Positions 1-5,981 of a stretch of 5,981 bases of DNA are shown piece by piece. How positions within the stretch are numbered: the first letter of the stretch is position 1; every line of letters begins with the position of its first letter. Below the pieces are notes generated by a model. The model worked only from the letters and a program-made list of their open reading frames with translations, was not told the DNA's origin and ran no database searches. Origin of the DNA: Gammaproteobacteria bacterium. GTDB lineage: Bacteria > Pseudomonadota > Gammaproteobacteria > Pseudomonadales > Pseudomonadaceae. Both the position numbers and the translations under genes were made by a program. Location of the stretch: positions 1 to 5,981 of the forward strand of contig JAAYHO010000372.1 in NCBI GenBank assembly GCA_012735335.1. Reading direction: 5' to 3'.

Positions 1-2053
1 CCGGGTGGGCCTTCTCCACCTCGTCCATCAGGATCACCGAGTAGGGCTTGCGGCGTACCGCTTCGGTGAGATAACCGCCCTCCTCGTAACCGACGTAACC
101 CGGGGGCGCGCCGATCAGCCGGGCCACGGAGTGCTTCTCCATGAACTCGGACATGTCGATGCGCACCATGGCCTCTTCGGTGTCGAACAGGAATTCGGCC
201 AGTGCCTTGCACAGTTCGGTCTTGCCCACCCCGGTCGGGCCGAGGAACAGGAAGGAGCCGCTGGGGCGGTTCGGGTCGGACAGCCCGGCCCGGGAACGGC
301 GCACCGCGTTGGACACCGCCACCACCGCCTCGTGTTGACCGATCACCCGCTTGTGCAGCTCATCCTCCATACGCAGCAGCTTGTCGCGTTCACCTTCGAG
401 CATCTTCGACACCGGGATGCCGGTCCACTTGGAAACCACCTCGGCAATTTCTTCGTCGGTCACCTTGGTACGCAGCAACTGGTTCTCGGTCTTGCTGTGC
501 TGGTCGACCATCTGCAGGCTGCGCTCCAGATCCGGGATAATGCCGTACTGCAGCTCGGCCATGCGCGCCAGATCACCCTTGCGCCGTGCGGCTTCCAGCT
601 CGGCACGCGCCTGCTCGATCTTCTCCTGCAACTGCCCGGCGCCCTGCACTTCGGCCTTCTCGGCCTTCCAGATTTCCTCCAGATCGGCGTATTCCTTCTC
701 GATGCGGGCGATATCTTCCTTGAGTTTCTCCAGCCGCTTGAGCGCGGCCTCGTCGTCTTCCTTCTTCAGTGCCTCCTGCTCGACCTTGAGCTGAATCAGG
801 CGACGATCCAGACGGTCCAGCTCCTCCGGCTTGGAGTCGATCTCCATGCGGATGCGGCTGGCTGCCTCGTCGATCAGGTCGATGGCCTTGTCCGGCAGCT
901 GACGGTCGGTGATGTAGCGGTGCGACAGCTTGGCCGCCGCGATGATGGCGCCATCGGTGATCGCCACCTTGTGGTGCACTTCATAGCGCTCCTTGAGGCC
1001 ACGCAGGATGGCGATGGTGTCCTCTTCGCTGGGCTCGTCCACCTGCACCTTCTGGAAGCGCCGCTCCAGCGCCGCGTCCTTCTCGATGTACTGGCGGTAC
1101 TCATCCAGCGTGGTTGCGCCCACACAGTGCAGCTCACCCCGGGCCAGCGCCGGTTTGAGCATGTTGCCCGCATCCATCGCGCCCTCGGCCTTGCCCGCAC
1201 CCACCATGGTGTGCAGCTCGTCGATGAACAGGATGATCTGCCCTTCCTGCTTGCTCAGCTCATTGAGCACCGCTTTCAGGCGCTCCTCGAACTCACCGCG
1301 GAACTTGGCACCGGCAATCAGCGAGCCCATGTCCAGTGACAGCAGGCGCTTGCCCTTGAGCCCATCCGGCACTTCGCCATTGATGATGCGCTGGGCCAGC
1401 CCCTCAACGATGGCGGTCTTGCCCACACCGGGCTCACCAATCAGTACCGGGTTGTTCTTGGTGCGGCGCTGCAACACCTGCACAGTACGGCGGATCTCGT
1501 CGTCCCGGCCGATCACCGGGTCGAGCTTGCCTTCCTCGGCCTTTCTGGTCAGGTCGACGGTGTACTTGTCCAGCGCCTGGCGGGACTCTTCAGCATTGGC
1601 ATCGGTCACGGTTTCGCCTCCACGCAGGTTGTCGATGGCGGTTTCAAGGGCCTTGGCGGACACCCCCTGGGCCAGCAGCAGCTTGCCCAGCCGGGTGTTC
1701 TGGTCCATAGCTGCGAGCAGTACCAGCTCGCTGGAAATGAACTGGTCACCGCGCTTCTGCGCCAGTGCGTCGGCCTTGTTCAGCAGGCGCGCCAGATCCT
1801 GGGACACATTGATATCCCCGGTCGGATTGCTGATGGTCGGCAGCTCGTCGATGGCCTTGCCCAGTTCCTGGCGCAGGCCGTTGACGTCAAAACCGACCTG
1901 CATCAGCAGGGGTCTGACCGAGCCCTGTTGTTGCTCGATCAGCGCCAGCATCAGGTGCAGCGGGTCGATCTGGTTGTGATCCCGGCCCACAGCCATGGAC
2001 TGGGCATCGGACAGGGCCACCTGCAGAGTGCTTGTGAGACGGTCGATACGCAT
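1..2053 (-). CDS. clpB: ATP-dependent chaperone ClpB (protein disaggregase), 3' end beyond the window
   Basis: ClpB is a cytosolic hexameric Hsp100 AAA+ machine that, with DnaK, pulls aggregated proteins through its pore and resolubilises them after stress. The first 684 residues are visible; the family is about 857 long, so roughly 170 residues (the end of the second ATPase domain) lie to the left. Residues 1-148 are the N domain. NBD1 has Walker A GEPGVGKT at 206-213 and Walker B ending in Glu279. The coiled-coil M domain spans about 410-525. NBD2 has Walker A GPTGVGKT with Lys611, pore loop GYVGYEEGG with Tyr653, and Walker B Glu678 in [12 protein letters not shown]. All these numbers match E. 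coli ClpB, so no indels are evident. The NBD1 pore residue 251 is Phe (AKFRGEF) where E. coli has Tyr, a conservative aromatic change. The ATG at 2053 has an AAGGA ribosome binding site 9 bases upstream, and its protein begins MRIDRLT, as in E. coli (MRLDRLT). A heat-shock promoter precedes it. Confidence 0.97.
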   Translation of the reverse strand, partial: MRIDRLTSTLQVALSDAQSMAVGRDHNQIDPLHLMLALIEQQQGSVRPLLMQVGFDVNGLRQELGKAIDELPTISNPTGDINVSQDLARLLNKADALAQKRGDQFISSELVLLAAMDQNTRLGKLLLAQGVSAKALETAIDNLRGGETVTDANAEESRQALDKYTVDLTRKAEEGKLDPVIGRDDEIRRTVQVLQRRTKNNPVLIGEPGVGKTAIVEGLAQRIINGEVPDGLKGKRLLSLDMGSLIAGAKFRGEFEERLKAVLNELSKQEGQIILFIDELHTMVGAGKAEGAMDAGNMLKPALARGELHCVGATTLDEYRQYIEKDAALERRFQKVQVDEPSEEDTIAILRGLKERYEVHHKVAITDGAIIAAAKLSHRYITDRQLPDKAIDLIDEAASRIRMEIDSKPEELDRLDRRLIQLKVEQEALKKEDDEAALKRLEKLKEDIARIEKEYADLEEIWKAEKAEVQGAGQLQEKIEQARAELEAARRKGDLARMAELQYGIIPDLERSLQMVDQHSKTENQLLRTKVTDEEIAEVVSKWTGIPVSKMLEGERDKLLRMEDELHKRVIGQHEAVVAVSNAVRRSRAGLSDPNRPSGSFLFLGPTGVGKTELCKALAEFLFDTEEAMVRIDMSEFMEKHSVARLIGAPPGYVGYEEGGYLTEAVRRKPYSVILMDEVEKAHP
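1607..1621 (-). promoter_or_regulatory. Internal translation start of clpB (GTG codon 149 with strong SD)
   Basis: Codon 149 of clpB (1609-1607) is GTG, preceded by a full GGAGG at 1621-1617 with a 7-base spacer. In E. coli, initiation at the GTG codon for Val149 yields the shorter ClpB-80 form lacking the N domain, alongside ClpB-95. The same codon number, the same GTG and a near-ideal SD here suggest that this organism also makes both forms. The site and spacing are read directly; use of the start is inferred. Confidence 0.75.
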
Positions 2054-2060
2054 GAGTATC

Positions 2061-2104
2061 CATCCTTATCAGAATTCATATGAGATGAATGATAGATAAG
2101 GATG
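2061..2104 (-). promoter_or_regulatory. 10-bp inverted repeat with the clpB ribosome binding site in one arm
   Basis: CATCCTTATC at 2061-2070 and GATAAGGATG at 2095-2104 are perfect reverse complements. Nested inside is a second 6-bp pair, ATTCAT (2074-2079) and ATGAAT (2085-2090), with a 5-base loop. On the clpB strand the downstream arm contains the SD AAGGA (2067-2063), and the upstream arm overlaps the sigma-32 -10 element. RNA read through from pgeF would carry both arms and could fold the SD away. RNA started at the heat-shock promoter should begin near 2087 and lack the outer upstream arm. The repeat is directly visible; a regulatory role is inferred. It could instead be a protein-binding operator. 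Confidence 0.6.
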
Positions 2105-2121
2105 ATTATCCTGCTTTCAAG
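2094..2121 (-). promoter_or_regulatory. Sigma-32 (RpoH) heat-shock promoter of clpB
   Basis: On the minus strand a perfect -35 CTTGAAA (2121-2115) is followed after 13 bases by CCTTATCT (2101-2094), which matches the heat-shock -10 consensus CCCCATNT at five of its seven defined positions. Transcription would start near 2087, giving a leader of about 34 bases before the clpB ATG. clpB is a classic RpoH regulon gene in E. coli, so element and context agree. Confidence 0.85.
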
Positions 2122-2151
2122 GGGTCAGACACTGATAAGTGTCAATTTTTT
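2121..2151. repeat. GGGGTCAGAC-type palindrome with T-tract, overlapping the pgeF stop
   Basis: The plus strand reads GGGGTCAGAC (2121-2130) running into GACACT (2128-2133), loop GATA and AGTGTC (2138-2143), then AA and six T (2146-2151). This is a 6-bp stem followed by a T-tract, a weak intrinsic-terminator shape acting only on plus-strand transcripts, where no gene lies upstream. On the pgeF strand the A-tract comes before the stem, so it would not terminate pgeF RNA. The TGA stop of pgeF (2144-2142) lies within the element, and its left edge touches the clpB -35. It resembles dispersed GGGGTCAGAC palindromes of proteobacterial genomes (from memory, not checked). Confidence 0.5.
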
Positions 2152-2876
2152 GTCGAGTCGCGCCAGATCAGCGAGGCAAAGCGCCCGGTCTGCCCATCCC
2201 GACGGTAGGAATAGAAACGTACCGAGTCGCGCACGGTACACAGGCCGCCACCATAGATGGCATCAACGCCCATGGCCTGCAGTCGCAGCCGGGCCAGTTG
2301 GTAGATATCCGCCAGATAGTGATCAGGTCGCGGCGAAGGTTTGAAGCATTCGGCAGCAGCGGCACTGCCGAAGATATCCTTGACCTCGGGGCCGACCTCG
2401 AACTCCTCCGGGCCGATGGCCGGGCCCAGCCAGACCAGCAGCTCGTGCGCCGGTACACCCAGGGTGGTCACGGTATTCTCCAGAATGCCCGCCGCCAGCC
2501 CGCGCCATCCGGCATGGGCAGCGGCCACCCGGGTGCCGGCCCGGTCGCAGAACAGCACCGGCAGGCAGTCGGCGGTCATTATCGCGCAGGCCACATCAGT
2601 GTCAGCGGTCCAGCTGGCGTCAGCCTCCTCCACCTGCCCGGGCGCGGCCTCAACCACATCGGTACTGTGGGTCTGCTCCAGCCAGGCCACGCGGCAGCCG
2701 AGCTTGCGCGCCAGCTCGGCGCGGTTGGCCAACACATGATGGGGATCATCCCCTACATGGGCGCCCAGATTGAACCCCTTGAAACGCCCCTGACTGCAAC
2801 CATCCTGACGGGTAGTCACACAGGTCTTGACCCATTCGGGCGCTGGCCAGTCGGCCGTCAACCAGAAATCCTTCAT
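2142..2876 (-). CDS. pgeF: Peptidoglycan editing factor PgeF (YfiH / multicopper polyphenol oxidase family)
   Basis: This 244-residue protein belongs to the YfiH/LACC1 family. E. coli PgeF helps remove UDP-MurNAc precursors carrying L-Ser in place of L-Ala; family members are also described as zinc-dependent purine nucleoside phosphorylases with minor laccase activity. The metal/active-site triad is intact: His70 in WLEQTHSTDVV, Cys104 in TADCLPV and His121 in AAHAGWRG, in the same order and spacing as in E. coli YfiH. Length is normal and no signal peptide is seen, so it is cytosolic. The ATG shares ATGA with the rluD stop, implying translational coupling; GGTGA at 2890-2886 is a plausible SD inside rluD. 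After the usual family ending near SLIW there is a short tail (RDSTKN) whose stop falls inside the adjoining palindrome, so the tail may have been altered by that element. Confidence 0.93.
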   Translation of the reverse strand: MKDFWLTADWPAPEWVKTCVTTRQDGCSQGRFKGFNLGAHVGDDPHHVLANRAELARKLGCRVAWLEQTHSTDVVEAAPGQVEEADASWTADTDVACAIMTADCLPVLFCDRAGTRVAAAHAGWRGLAAGILENTVTTLGVPAHELLVWLGPAIGPEEFEVGPEVKDIFGSAAAAECFKPSPRPDHYLADIYQLARLRLQAMGVDAIYGGGLCTVRDSVRFYSYRRDGQTGRFASLIWRDSTKN

Positions 2877-3832
2877 TCTTCCAATTCACCATCCGCGCGT
2901 AACAGCGCCAACAGATCAATCATGTCCTGGGGCAGAGGCGCTTCCCAGCGCATCGGCCGATTATCATCCGGGTGTTCCAGCTCCAGACGCCGGGCGTGCA
3001 AGGCCTGACGCGGAAAGCTGCGCAGCATGGCCAGCAGCTCCGGCGAGGCACCCGGCGGAATCCGCAGCCGCCCACCGTAGGTCTGATCCCCCACCAGCGG
3101 GAAGTGGATATGACTCATGTGCACCCGGATCTGGTGGGTACGGCCGGTTTCCAGCTTGACCTTAACATGGGTGTGGGCGCGGAAGCGGCTGATCACCCGG
3201 TAATGGCTGATCGCCGGTTTGCCTCCGGCCACCACAGCCATCTTCTGCCGGTTGCTGCCGTGCCGGGCGATGGGCTCATCCACCTTGCCACCGGCGGTCA
3301 TCACCCCGACCACCACGCACTCATATTCGCGACCCACGGTGCGGTTCTGCAGCTGGATGACCAGATCGGTCTGCGCCTCCAGGGTCTTGGCCACCACCAT
3401 CAGCCCGGTGGTGTCCTTGTCCAGCCGGTGCACGATGCCTGCCCGGGGCACCTGGGCCAGTTCCGGAGCGTGGTGCAACAGGGCGTTGAGCAGGGTGCCA
3501 TCCTGATGCCCAGCCGCCGGATGCACTACCAGCCCGGCGGGCTTGTTGATCACCAACAGCGCGTGGTCTTCATAGACGATATCCAGCTTGATGTCTTCCG
3601 GCTGCCAGTCGCCCTGCACTTCCCGCTCGGCATCCAGTTCCAGCAATTCGCCGCCGTAGAGGATATCCCGTGGCCGAATCTGCTTGCCGTCCACCAGCAG
3701 GCTGCCATCCTTGATCCAGCCCTGCAGCCGGGAACGGGAATGGCTGGGGAACAATTGGGCTGCCACCTGGTCAAGGCGTTGACCACTGCATTCAAGGGTG
3801 ACGGTTGCAGACATGCGGATTCGTTCTGACAT
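2873..3832 (-). CDS. rluD: 23S rRNA pseudouridine(1911/1915/1917) synthase RluD
   Basis: RluD converts three uridines in helix 69 of 23S rRNA to pseudouridine, which matters for ribosome assembly and termination. The 319-residue protein (E. coli 326) has an N-terminal S4 RNA-binding domain at about 15-75 and a RluA-type catalytic domain from about 85 to 300. The family signature HRLDKDTTG places the catalytic aspartate at residue 138. [10 protein letters not shown] (about 96-105) and [10 protein letters not shown] (about 229-238) are further active-site motifs. The ATG at 3832 gives [11 protein letters not shown], which lines up with E. coli MAQRVQLTATV; a TTG one codon earlier and an ATG at 3814 are less likely starts. 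The SD is weak. It is first in a unit with pgeF and divergent from bamD, the same order as in E. coli. No convincing minus-strand promoter was found upstream. Confidence 0.95.
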   Translation of the reverse strand: MSERIRMSATVTLECSGQRLDQVAAQLFPSHSRSRLQGWIKDGSLLVDGKQIRPRDILYGGELLELDAEREVQGDWQPEDIKLDIVYEDHALLVINKPAGLVVHPAAGHQDGTLLNALLHHAPELAQVPRAGIVHRLDKDTTGLMVVAKTLEAQTDLVIQLQNRTVGREYECVVVGVMTAGGKVDEPIARHGSNRQKMAVVAGGKPAISHYRVISRFRAHTHVKVKLETGRTHQIRVHMSHIHFPLVGDQTYGGRLRIPPGASPELLAMLRSFPRQALHARRLELEHPDDNRPMRWEAPLPQDMIDLLALLRADGELEE

Positions 3833-3882
3833 CAATGGCTCGCTGGCGGGCGCCGAGGCGCAGAGATGACACTCAATCCCTT

Positions 3883-3911
3883 TTGGTTTCGGCTCGACGC
3901 TGTGGTTAAAT
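3883..3911 (+). promoter_or_regulatory. Candidate sigma-70 extended -10 promoter for bamD
   Basis: TTGGTT (3883-3888) is separated by 17 bases from TTAAAT (3906-3911), which is preceded by TG and one base (3903-3904), an extended -10 arrangement. The -35 matches TTGACA at only three of six positions and the -10 at four of six, so the extended TG carries much of the case. A start near 3918 would give a leader of about 100 bases. A second possible -10, TATAAC at 3959-3964, has no -35 at proper spacing. Confidence 0.45.
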
Positions 3912-3920
3912 ACGGCTTCT

Positions 3921-3947
3921 TTGTCAGGCGCATGAGGTGCCCGACAA
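3921..3947 (+). promoter_or_regulatory. Hairpin in the bamD leader
   Basis: TTGTCAGGCGC (3921-3931) and GTGCCCGACAA (3937-3947) pair over 11 positions with one A-C mismatch and one G-U pair around a 5-base loop ATGAG. If the candidate promoter just upstream is used, this hairpin sits at the very 5' end of the bamD mRNA, a position that often stabilises transcripts. No T-tract follows, so it is not an intrinsic terminator. It would also form on the rluD strand. Confidence 0.5.
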
Positions 3948-4015
3948 CGGGATCCAACTATAACAGGACGGCTGCCAGGGCAACAGCGCGAGGTCGTCCC
4001 TCCGGATGTCTATAT

Positions 4016-5011
4016 ATGTCGATAAAACATCTACTGCTGGCAAGTGTATTGGTACTGCTGGCAGCCTGCTCGAACAAGGCGACCGTGCTGGACGAGTCGC
4101 TCAGCGAATCCGAACTCTATGCACTGGCGCAGAAGAACCTGGAAGCCAACAGCTACAGCCTGGCAATCGACTCGCTGCGGGCGCTGGAATCGCGCTACCC
4201 GTTCGGGCGTTACGCCGAGCAGGCGCAGCTGGAGCTGATCTATGCCTACTACCAGAACCATGAACTGGAAGCGGCCAAATCCTCGGCGGATCGCTTTATC
4301 CGCCTGCATCCCCAGCATCCGGATGTGGACTATGCCTACTACATGCGCGGCATGACCTCCTTTACCCGGGACCGGGGCATTCTCGAACGCTTCCTGCCGC
4401 TGGACATGACCCGCCGCGACCCCGGTGCAGCGCGGGACTCGTTCAACGAGTTCGCGCAACTGGTCAGCCGTTACCCAAACAGCCGCTACGCCCCCGACGC
4501 GCGTCTGCGCATGGTCTACCTGCGCAACCTGCTGGCCAGCTATGACGCCCACGTCGGTCACTACTATCTCAAGCGTGGTGCCTATGTGGCAGCCACCAAC
4601 CGCGGCCGCTATATCGTCGAGAACTTCCAGCAGACCCCGGCGGTGGCTGATGGCCTGGCGCTGATGGTCGAAGGCTACCGCCGTCTGGCCATGGATGACC
4701 TGGCGGACAGCGCCCTGCTGACTCTGCAGACCAACTACCCCGAGCATCCCAGCCTGAAGGATGGCGAGTTCCGCCACCATGTGGAGCCTGCCCAACGGGA
4801 CGCTGGCTGGATCGAATCTATGACCGTGGGTCTGCTGGACAAGGTACTGACCCCACCGTCCATGAACCGCGAGACGCAGATGGAGCGGGAGATGGAGCTG
4901 CAGTACCAGAACGCCGTCGCCGCCCTGCCCCGGGACATCCGCGCGCCGCAGCATGAAGAAGCGCCCAAGCGCTCGATCTGGAGCCGGTTGACCTTCGGGT
5001 TGTTTGACTAA
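4016..5011 (+). CDS. bamD: Outer membrane assembly lipoprotein BamD (ComL)
   Basis: BamD is the essential lipoprotein of the BAM complex that, with BamA, inserts beta-barrel proteins into the outer membrane. The 331-residue protein starts with a lipoprotein signal peptide: Lys4, a hydrophobic run at 6-17 and lipobox LAAC with the acylated Cys18. Ser follows the Cys, so Lol transport to the outer membrane is expected. The mature part consists of TPR-like helical repeats, clearest at about 33-66 ([20 protein letters not shown]), 70-103, 137-170 and 212-245. A charged tail after about residue 250 makes it longer than E. coli BamD (245) and close to the Pseudomonas form. The ATG at 4016 was chosen because it puts the signal peptide at the N terminus; an in-frame ATG at 3866 would bury it behind 50 residues of implausible sequence. 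The SD is weak (CGGA, 4003-4006). It is divergent from rluD, as in E. coli. Confidence 0.95.
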   Translation: MSIKHLLLASVLVLLAACSNKATVLDESLSESELYALAQKNLEANSYSLAIDSLRALESRYPFGRYAEQAQLELIYAYYQNHELEAAKSSADRFIRLHPQHPDVDYAYYMRGMTSFTRDRGILERFLPLDMTRRDPGAARDSFNEFAQLVSRYPNSRYAPDARLRMVYLRNLLASYDAHVGHYYLKRGAYVAATNRGRYIVENFQQTPAVADGLALMVEGYRRLAMDDLADSALLTLQTNYPEHPSLKDGEFRHHVEPAQRDAGWIESMTVGLLDKVLTPPSMNRETQMEREMELQYQNAVAALPRDIRAPQHEEAPKRSIWSRLTFGLFD

Positions 5012-5018
5012 ATCACAA

Positions 5019-5075
5019 CAGTCCGAAGATCCGGGGTTGGCGAGCGCCTGCTCGCCGACCGGGATTCCCGGACTG
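5019..5075 (+). repeat. Inverted repeat enclosing the first REP hairpin, possible bamD transcript end
   Basis: CAGTCCG at 5019-5025, just after the bamD stop, is the exact reverse complement of CGGACTG at 5069-5075 inside the first 99-bp repeat. The 11-bp REP hairpin lies between the two arms, so bamD RNA could end in a branched GC-rich structure. No T-tract follows, so any termination would be factor-dependent, or the structure may protect the 3' end. The second repeat copy has CGGATTG at the equivalent place and lacks this pairing. Confidence 0.45.
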
Positions 5076-5131
5076 CTGGCGTAGCGCGGGAGCGCTACAC
5101 CCCCAAGGCGCGGCTGACTCCCTACCCCTCT
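5033..5131. repeat. Two-hairpin REP/BIME-like repeat, copy 1
   Basis: This is the first of two tandem 99-bp units, matching the second at 94 of 99 positions (differences at 5072, 5088, 5112, 5117 and 5125). It holds an 11-bp stem with one G-T pair, arms GGTTGGCGAGC (5035-5045) and GCTCGCCGACC (5050-5060) around GCCT. Next comes CCGGG-ATT-CCCGG (5059-5071), then a perfect 7-bp stem GTAGCGC/GCGCTAC (5081-5087, 5092-5098) around GGGA. Two different palindromes in a short unit between convergent genes is the style of Pseudomonas REP pairs. The family name is inferred. Confidence 0.85.
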
Positions 5132-5230
5132 GGGGTTGGCGAGCGCCTGCTCGCCGACCGGGATTCCCGGATTGCTGGCGTAGCGCAGGAGCGCTACACC
5201 CCCAAGGCGCTGCTGCCTCCCTAACCCTCT
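5132..5230. repeat. Two-hairpin REP/BIME-like repeat, copy 2, running into the nadE 3' end
   Basis: This is the second tandem unit, directly abutting the first with the same three palindromes. The GTAGCGC stem (5180-5186 and 5191-5197) has loop AGGA instead of GGGA, leaving the stem intact. The right-hand end of the unit (5221-5230) contains the nadE stop codon TAG and its last codons. The same CTA...CCCTCT stretch in copy 1 looks like a duplicated remnant of the nadE end. Confidence 0.85.
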
Positions 5231-5981
5231 ATCGCCCACTTCGCGGTAATCGGCAACCGCCGGTCGCGGCCGAAGCTGCGCTGGGTCACCCTTGGCCCGA
5301 TCGGCGCCTGACGGCGTTTGTACTCGTTACGATCGACCATCGCCAGCACCCGATGCACCAGCACTTCCTCGAACCCGGCGGCAACAATTTCCGTCGCAGA
5401 CTGATCCTGCTCCACATACAGCCGCAGTATCTCGTCCAGCACCGGATAGGGCGGCAGCGAGTCCTCGTCCTTCTGCCCCGGCGCCAGCTCAGCTGACGGC
5501 GGACGGTCGATGACCCGCTGGGGAATCACCAGGCCCAGACTGTTACGGTACTCGGCCAGTCGGTAGACCATGGTCTTGGGCACATCCTTGAGCACACAGA
5601 AGCCCCCGGCCATATCACCGTACAGGGTGGAATAGCCCACCGCCGACTCGCTCTTGTTGCTGGTGGTCAGCACCAGCGCACCAGTCTTGTTCGACAGTGC
5701 CATCAACAGCACCGCACGGCAGCGCGCCTGCAGGTTCTCCTCGGTGGTATCCCGGGCAGTGCCTTCGAACACCGGGGCCAGGGTCTCCATGAACTTTTCC
5801 ACCATGGGCGCAATCGGCAGCGCGCGGTAGGCAACACCCTGGGTAGTCGCCTGCTCAGCGGCGTCGTGGATGCTGATTTCGGCAGTGTAGTGGTAGGGCA
5901 TCATCACCGCCTCGACCCGCTCGGCACCCAGCGCATCCACCGCCACGGCCATGCTCAATGCCGAGTCGATACCACCGGACA
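5221..5981 (-). CDS. nadE: Glutamine-dependent NAD(+) synthetase, C-terminal synthetase domain (5' end beyond the window)
   Basis: NadE catalyses the last step of NAD synthesis, ATP-dependent amidation of nicotinic acid adenine dinucleotide. The visible 252 residues begin exactly at the N-type ATP pyrophosphatase loop SGGIDSAL and run to the TAG at 5223-5221. Other hallmarks are YTAEISIHDA, RDTTEENLQAR, TTSNKSESAVGYSTLYGD, IDRPPSAEL, KDEDSLPPYPVLD and the C-terminal RSFGRDRRLPIT. The SGGIDSAL loop and RDTTEENLQAR stretch fit the long form (about 540 residues), which has an N-terminal nitrilase-type glutaminase supplying ammonia; that half would lie to the right. The short ammonia-dependent E. 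coli type carries SGGQDS. An apparent start at 5958 is an internal TTG leucine codon, not the true start. The gene converges on bamD, and its last codons lie within a palindromic repeat unit. Confidence 0.93.
   Translation of the reverse strand, partial: SGGIDSALSMAVAVDALGAERVEAVMMPYHYTAEISIHDAAEQATTQGVAYRALPIAPMVEKFMETLAPVFEGTARDTTEENLQARCRAVLLMALSNKTGALVLTTSNKSESAVGYSTLYGDMAGGFCVLKDVPKTMVYRLAEYRNSLGLVIPQRVIDRPPSAELAPGQKDEDSLPPYPVLDEILRLYVEQDQSATEIVAAGFEEVLVHRVLAMVDRNEYKRRQAPIGPRVTQRSFGRDRRLPITAKWAIEG

Noticed and set aside
5..1979. Long plus-strand open frames (5-1339, 993-1979) opposite clpB
   Set aside because: They are antisense to a highly conserved clpB frame, have no recognisable domains and arise from GC-rich codon bias.
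2972..3829. 285-residue plus-strand open frame opposite rluD
   Set aside because: It lies wholly antisense to rluD, whose catalytic and S4 motifs are intact; it has no recognisable motif of its own.
3833..3835. TTG start for rluD one codon upstream
   Set aside because: The adjacent ATG at 3832 matches the start of the E. coli RluD N terminus better and is the preferred codon.
3866..4015. N-terminal extension of bamD from the ATG at 3866
   Set aside because: It would place the lipoprotein signal peptide 50 residues inside the protein and would overlap the likely promoter and leader hairpin.
3948..4015. Sigma-E (AlgU) promoter for bamD
   Set aside because: CAACTA near 3956 is a poor match to GAACTT and no TCTGA-like -10 lies at the right distance.
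5033..5230. Tandem repeats as a CRISPR array
   Set aside because: There are only two directly abutting 99-bp units with no unique spacers and no cas genes.
4031..5239. 402-residue minus-strand open frame with a repeated peptide ending VGEQALANP
   Set aside because: The repeat in the peptide is just the 99-bp DNA repeat, a multiple of three, read in frame; the rest is antisense to bamD.
1..5981. A previously undescribed defence, toxin or metabolic system
   Set aside because: All coding space is accounted for by five well-known housekeeping genes; unexplained signals are limited to short regulatory or repeat structures.

Overview
This GC-rich window carries core housekeeping genes of a gammaproteobacterium, most likely a member of the Pseudomonadaceae (Pseudomonas or Halopseudomonas type). 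The evidence is the gene order bamD <-> rluD-pgeF-clpB, which is conserved across gammaproteobacteria, a long Pseudomonas-style BamD of 331 residues, and palindromic REP-like repeats. The family placement is an inference from the proteins and could not be checked by a database search.

Layout, left to right. At 1-2053 (minus) lies clpB, complete at its start and cut by the left window edge after residue 684. An 88-bp gap follows, holding a well-matched heat-shock (sigma-32) promoter, an inverted repeat that can hide the clpB ribosome binding site, and a small GGGGTCAGAC-type palindrome that also supplies the pgeF stop codon. Then come pgeF (2142-2876, minus) and rluD (2873-3832, minus), overlapping by 4 bases. 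A 183-bp divergent region holds a candidate bamD promoter and a leader hairpin. bamD runs 4016-5011 (plus). A 209-bp convergent gap is nearly filled by two tandem 99-bp copies of a two-hairpin repeat. At 5221-5981 (minus) is the C-terminal synthetase half of a glutamine-dependent nadE, cut by the right edge just at the SGGIDS ATP-binding loop.

The genes do not form one pathway. rluD and pgeF look like one translationally coupled unit (ribosome pseudouridylation and peptidoglycan precursor editing). clpB is a heat-shock disaggregase with its own promoter just downstream of that unit. bamD is transcribed the other way and serves outer-membrane protein assembly. nadE completes NAD synthesis.

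No new biological system is visible. The points that reward a second look are regulatory and repeat-level: the possible SD-sequestering repeat in front of clpB, the conserved internal clpB start, and two places where a palindromic repeat runs into the end of a coding sequence (pgeF and nadE). No gene-free stretch exceeds 300 bases, and no tRNA, rRNA, CRISPR array or insertion sequence was seen.
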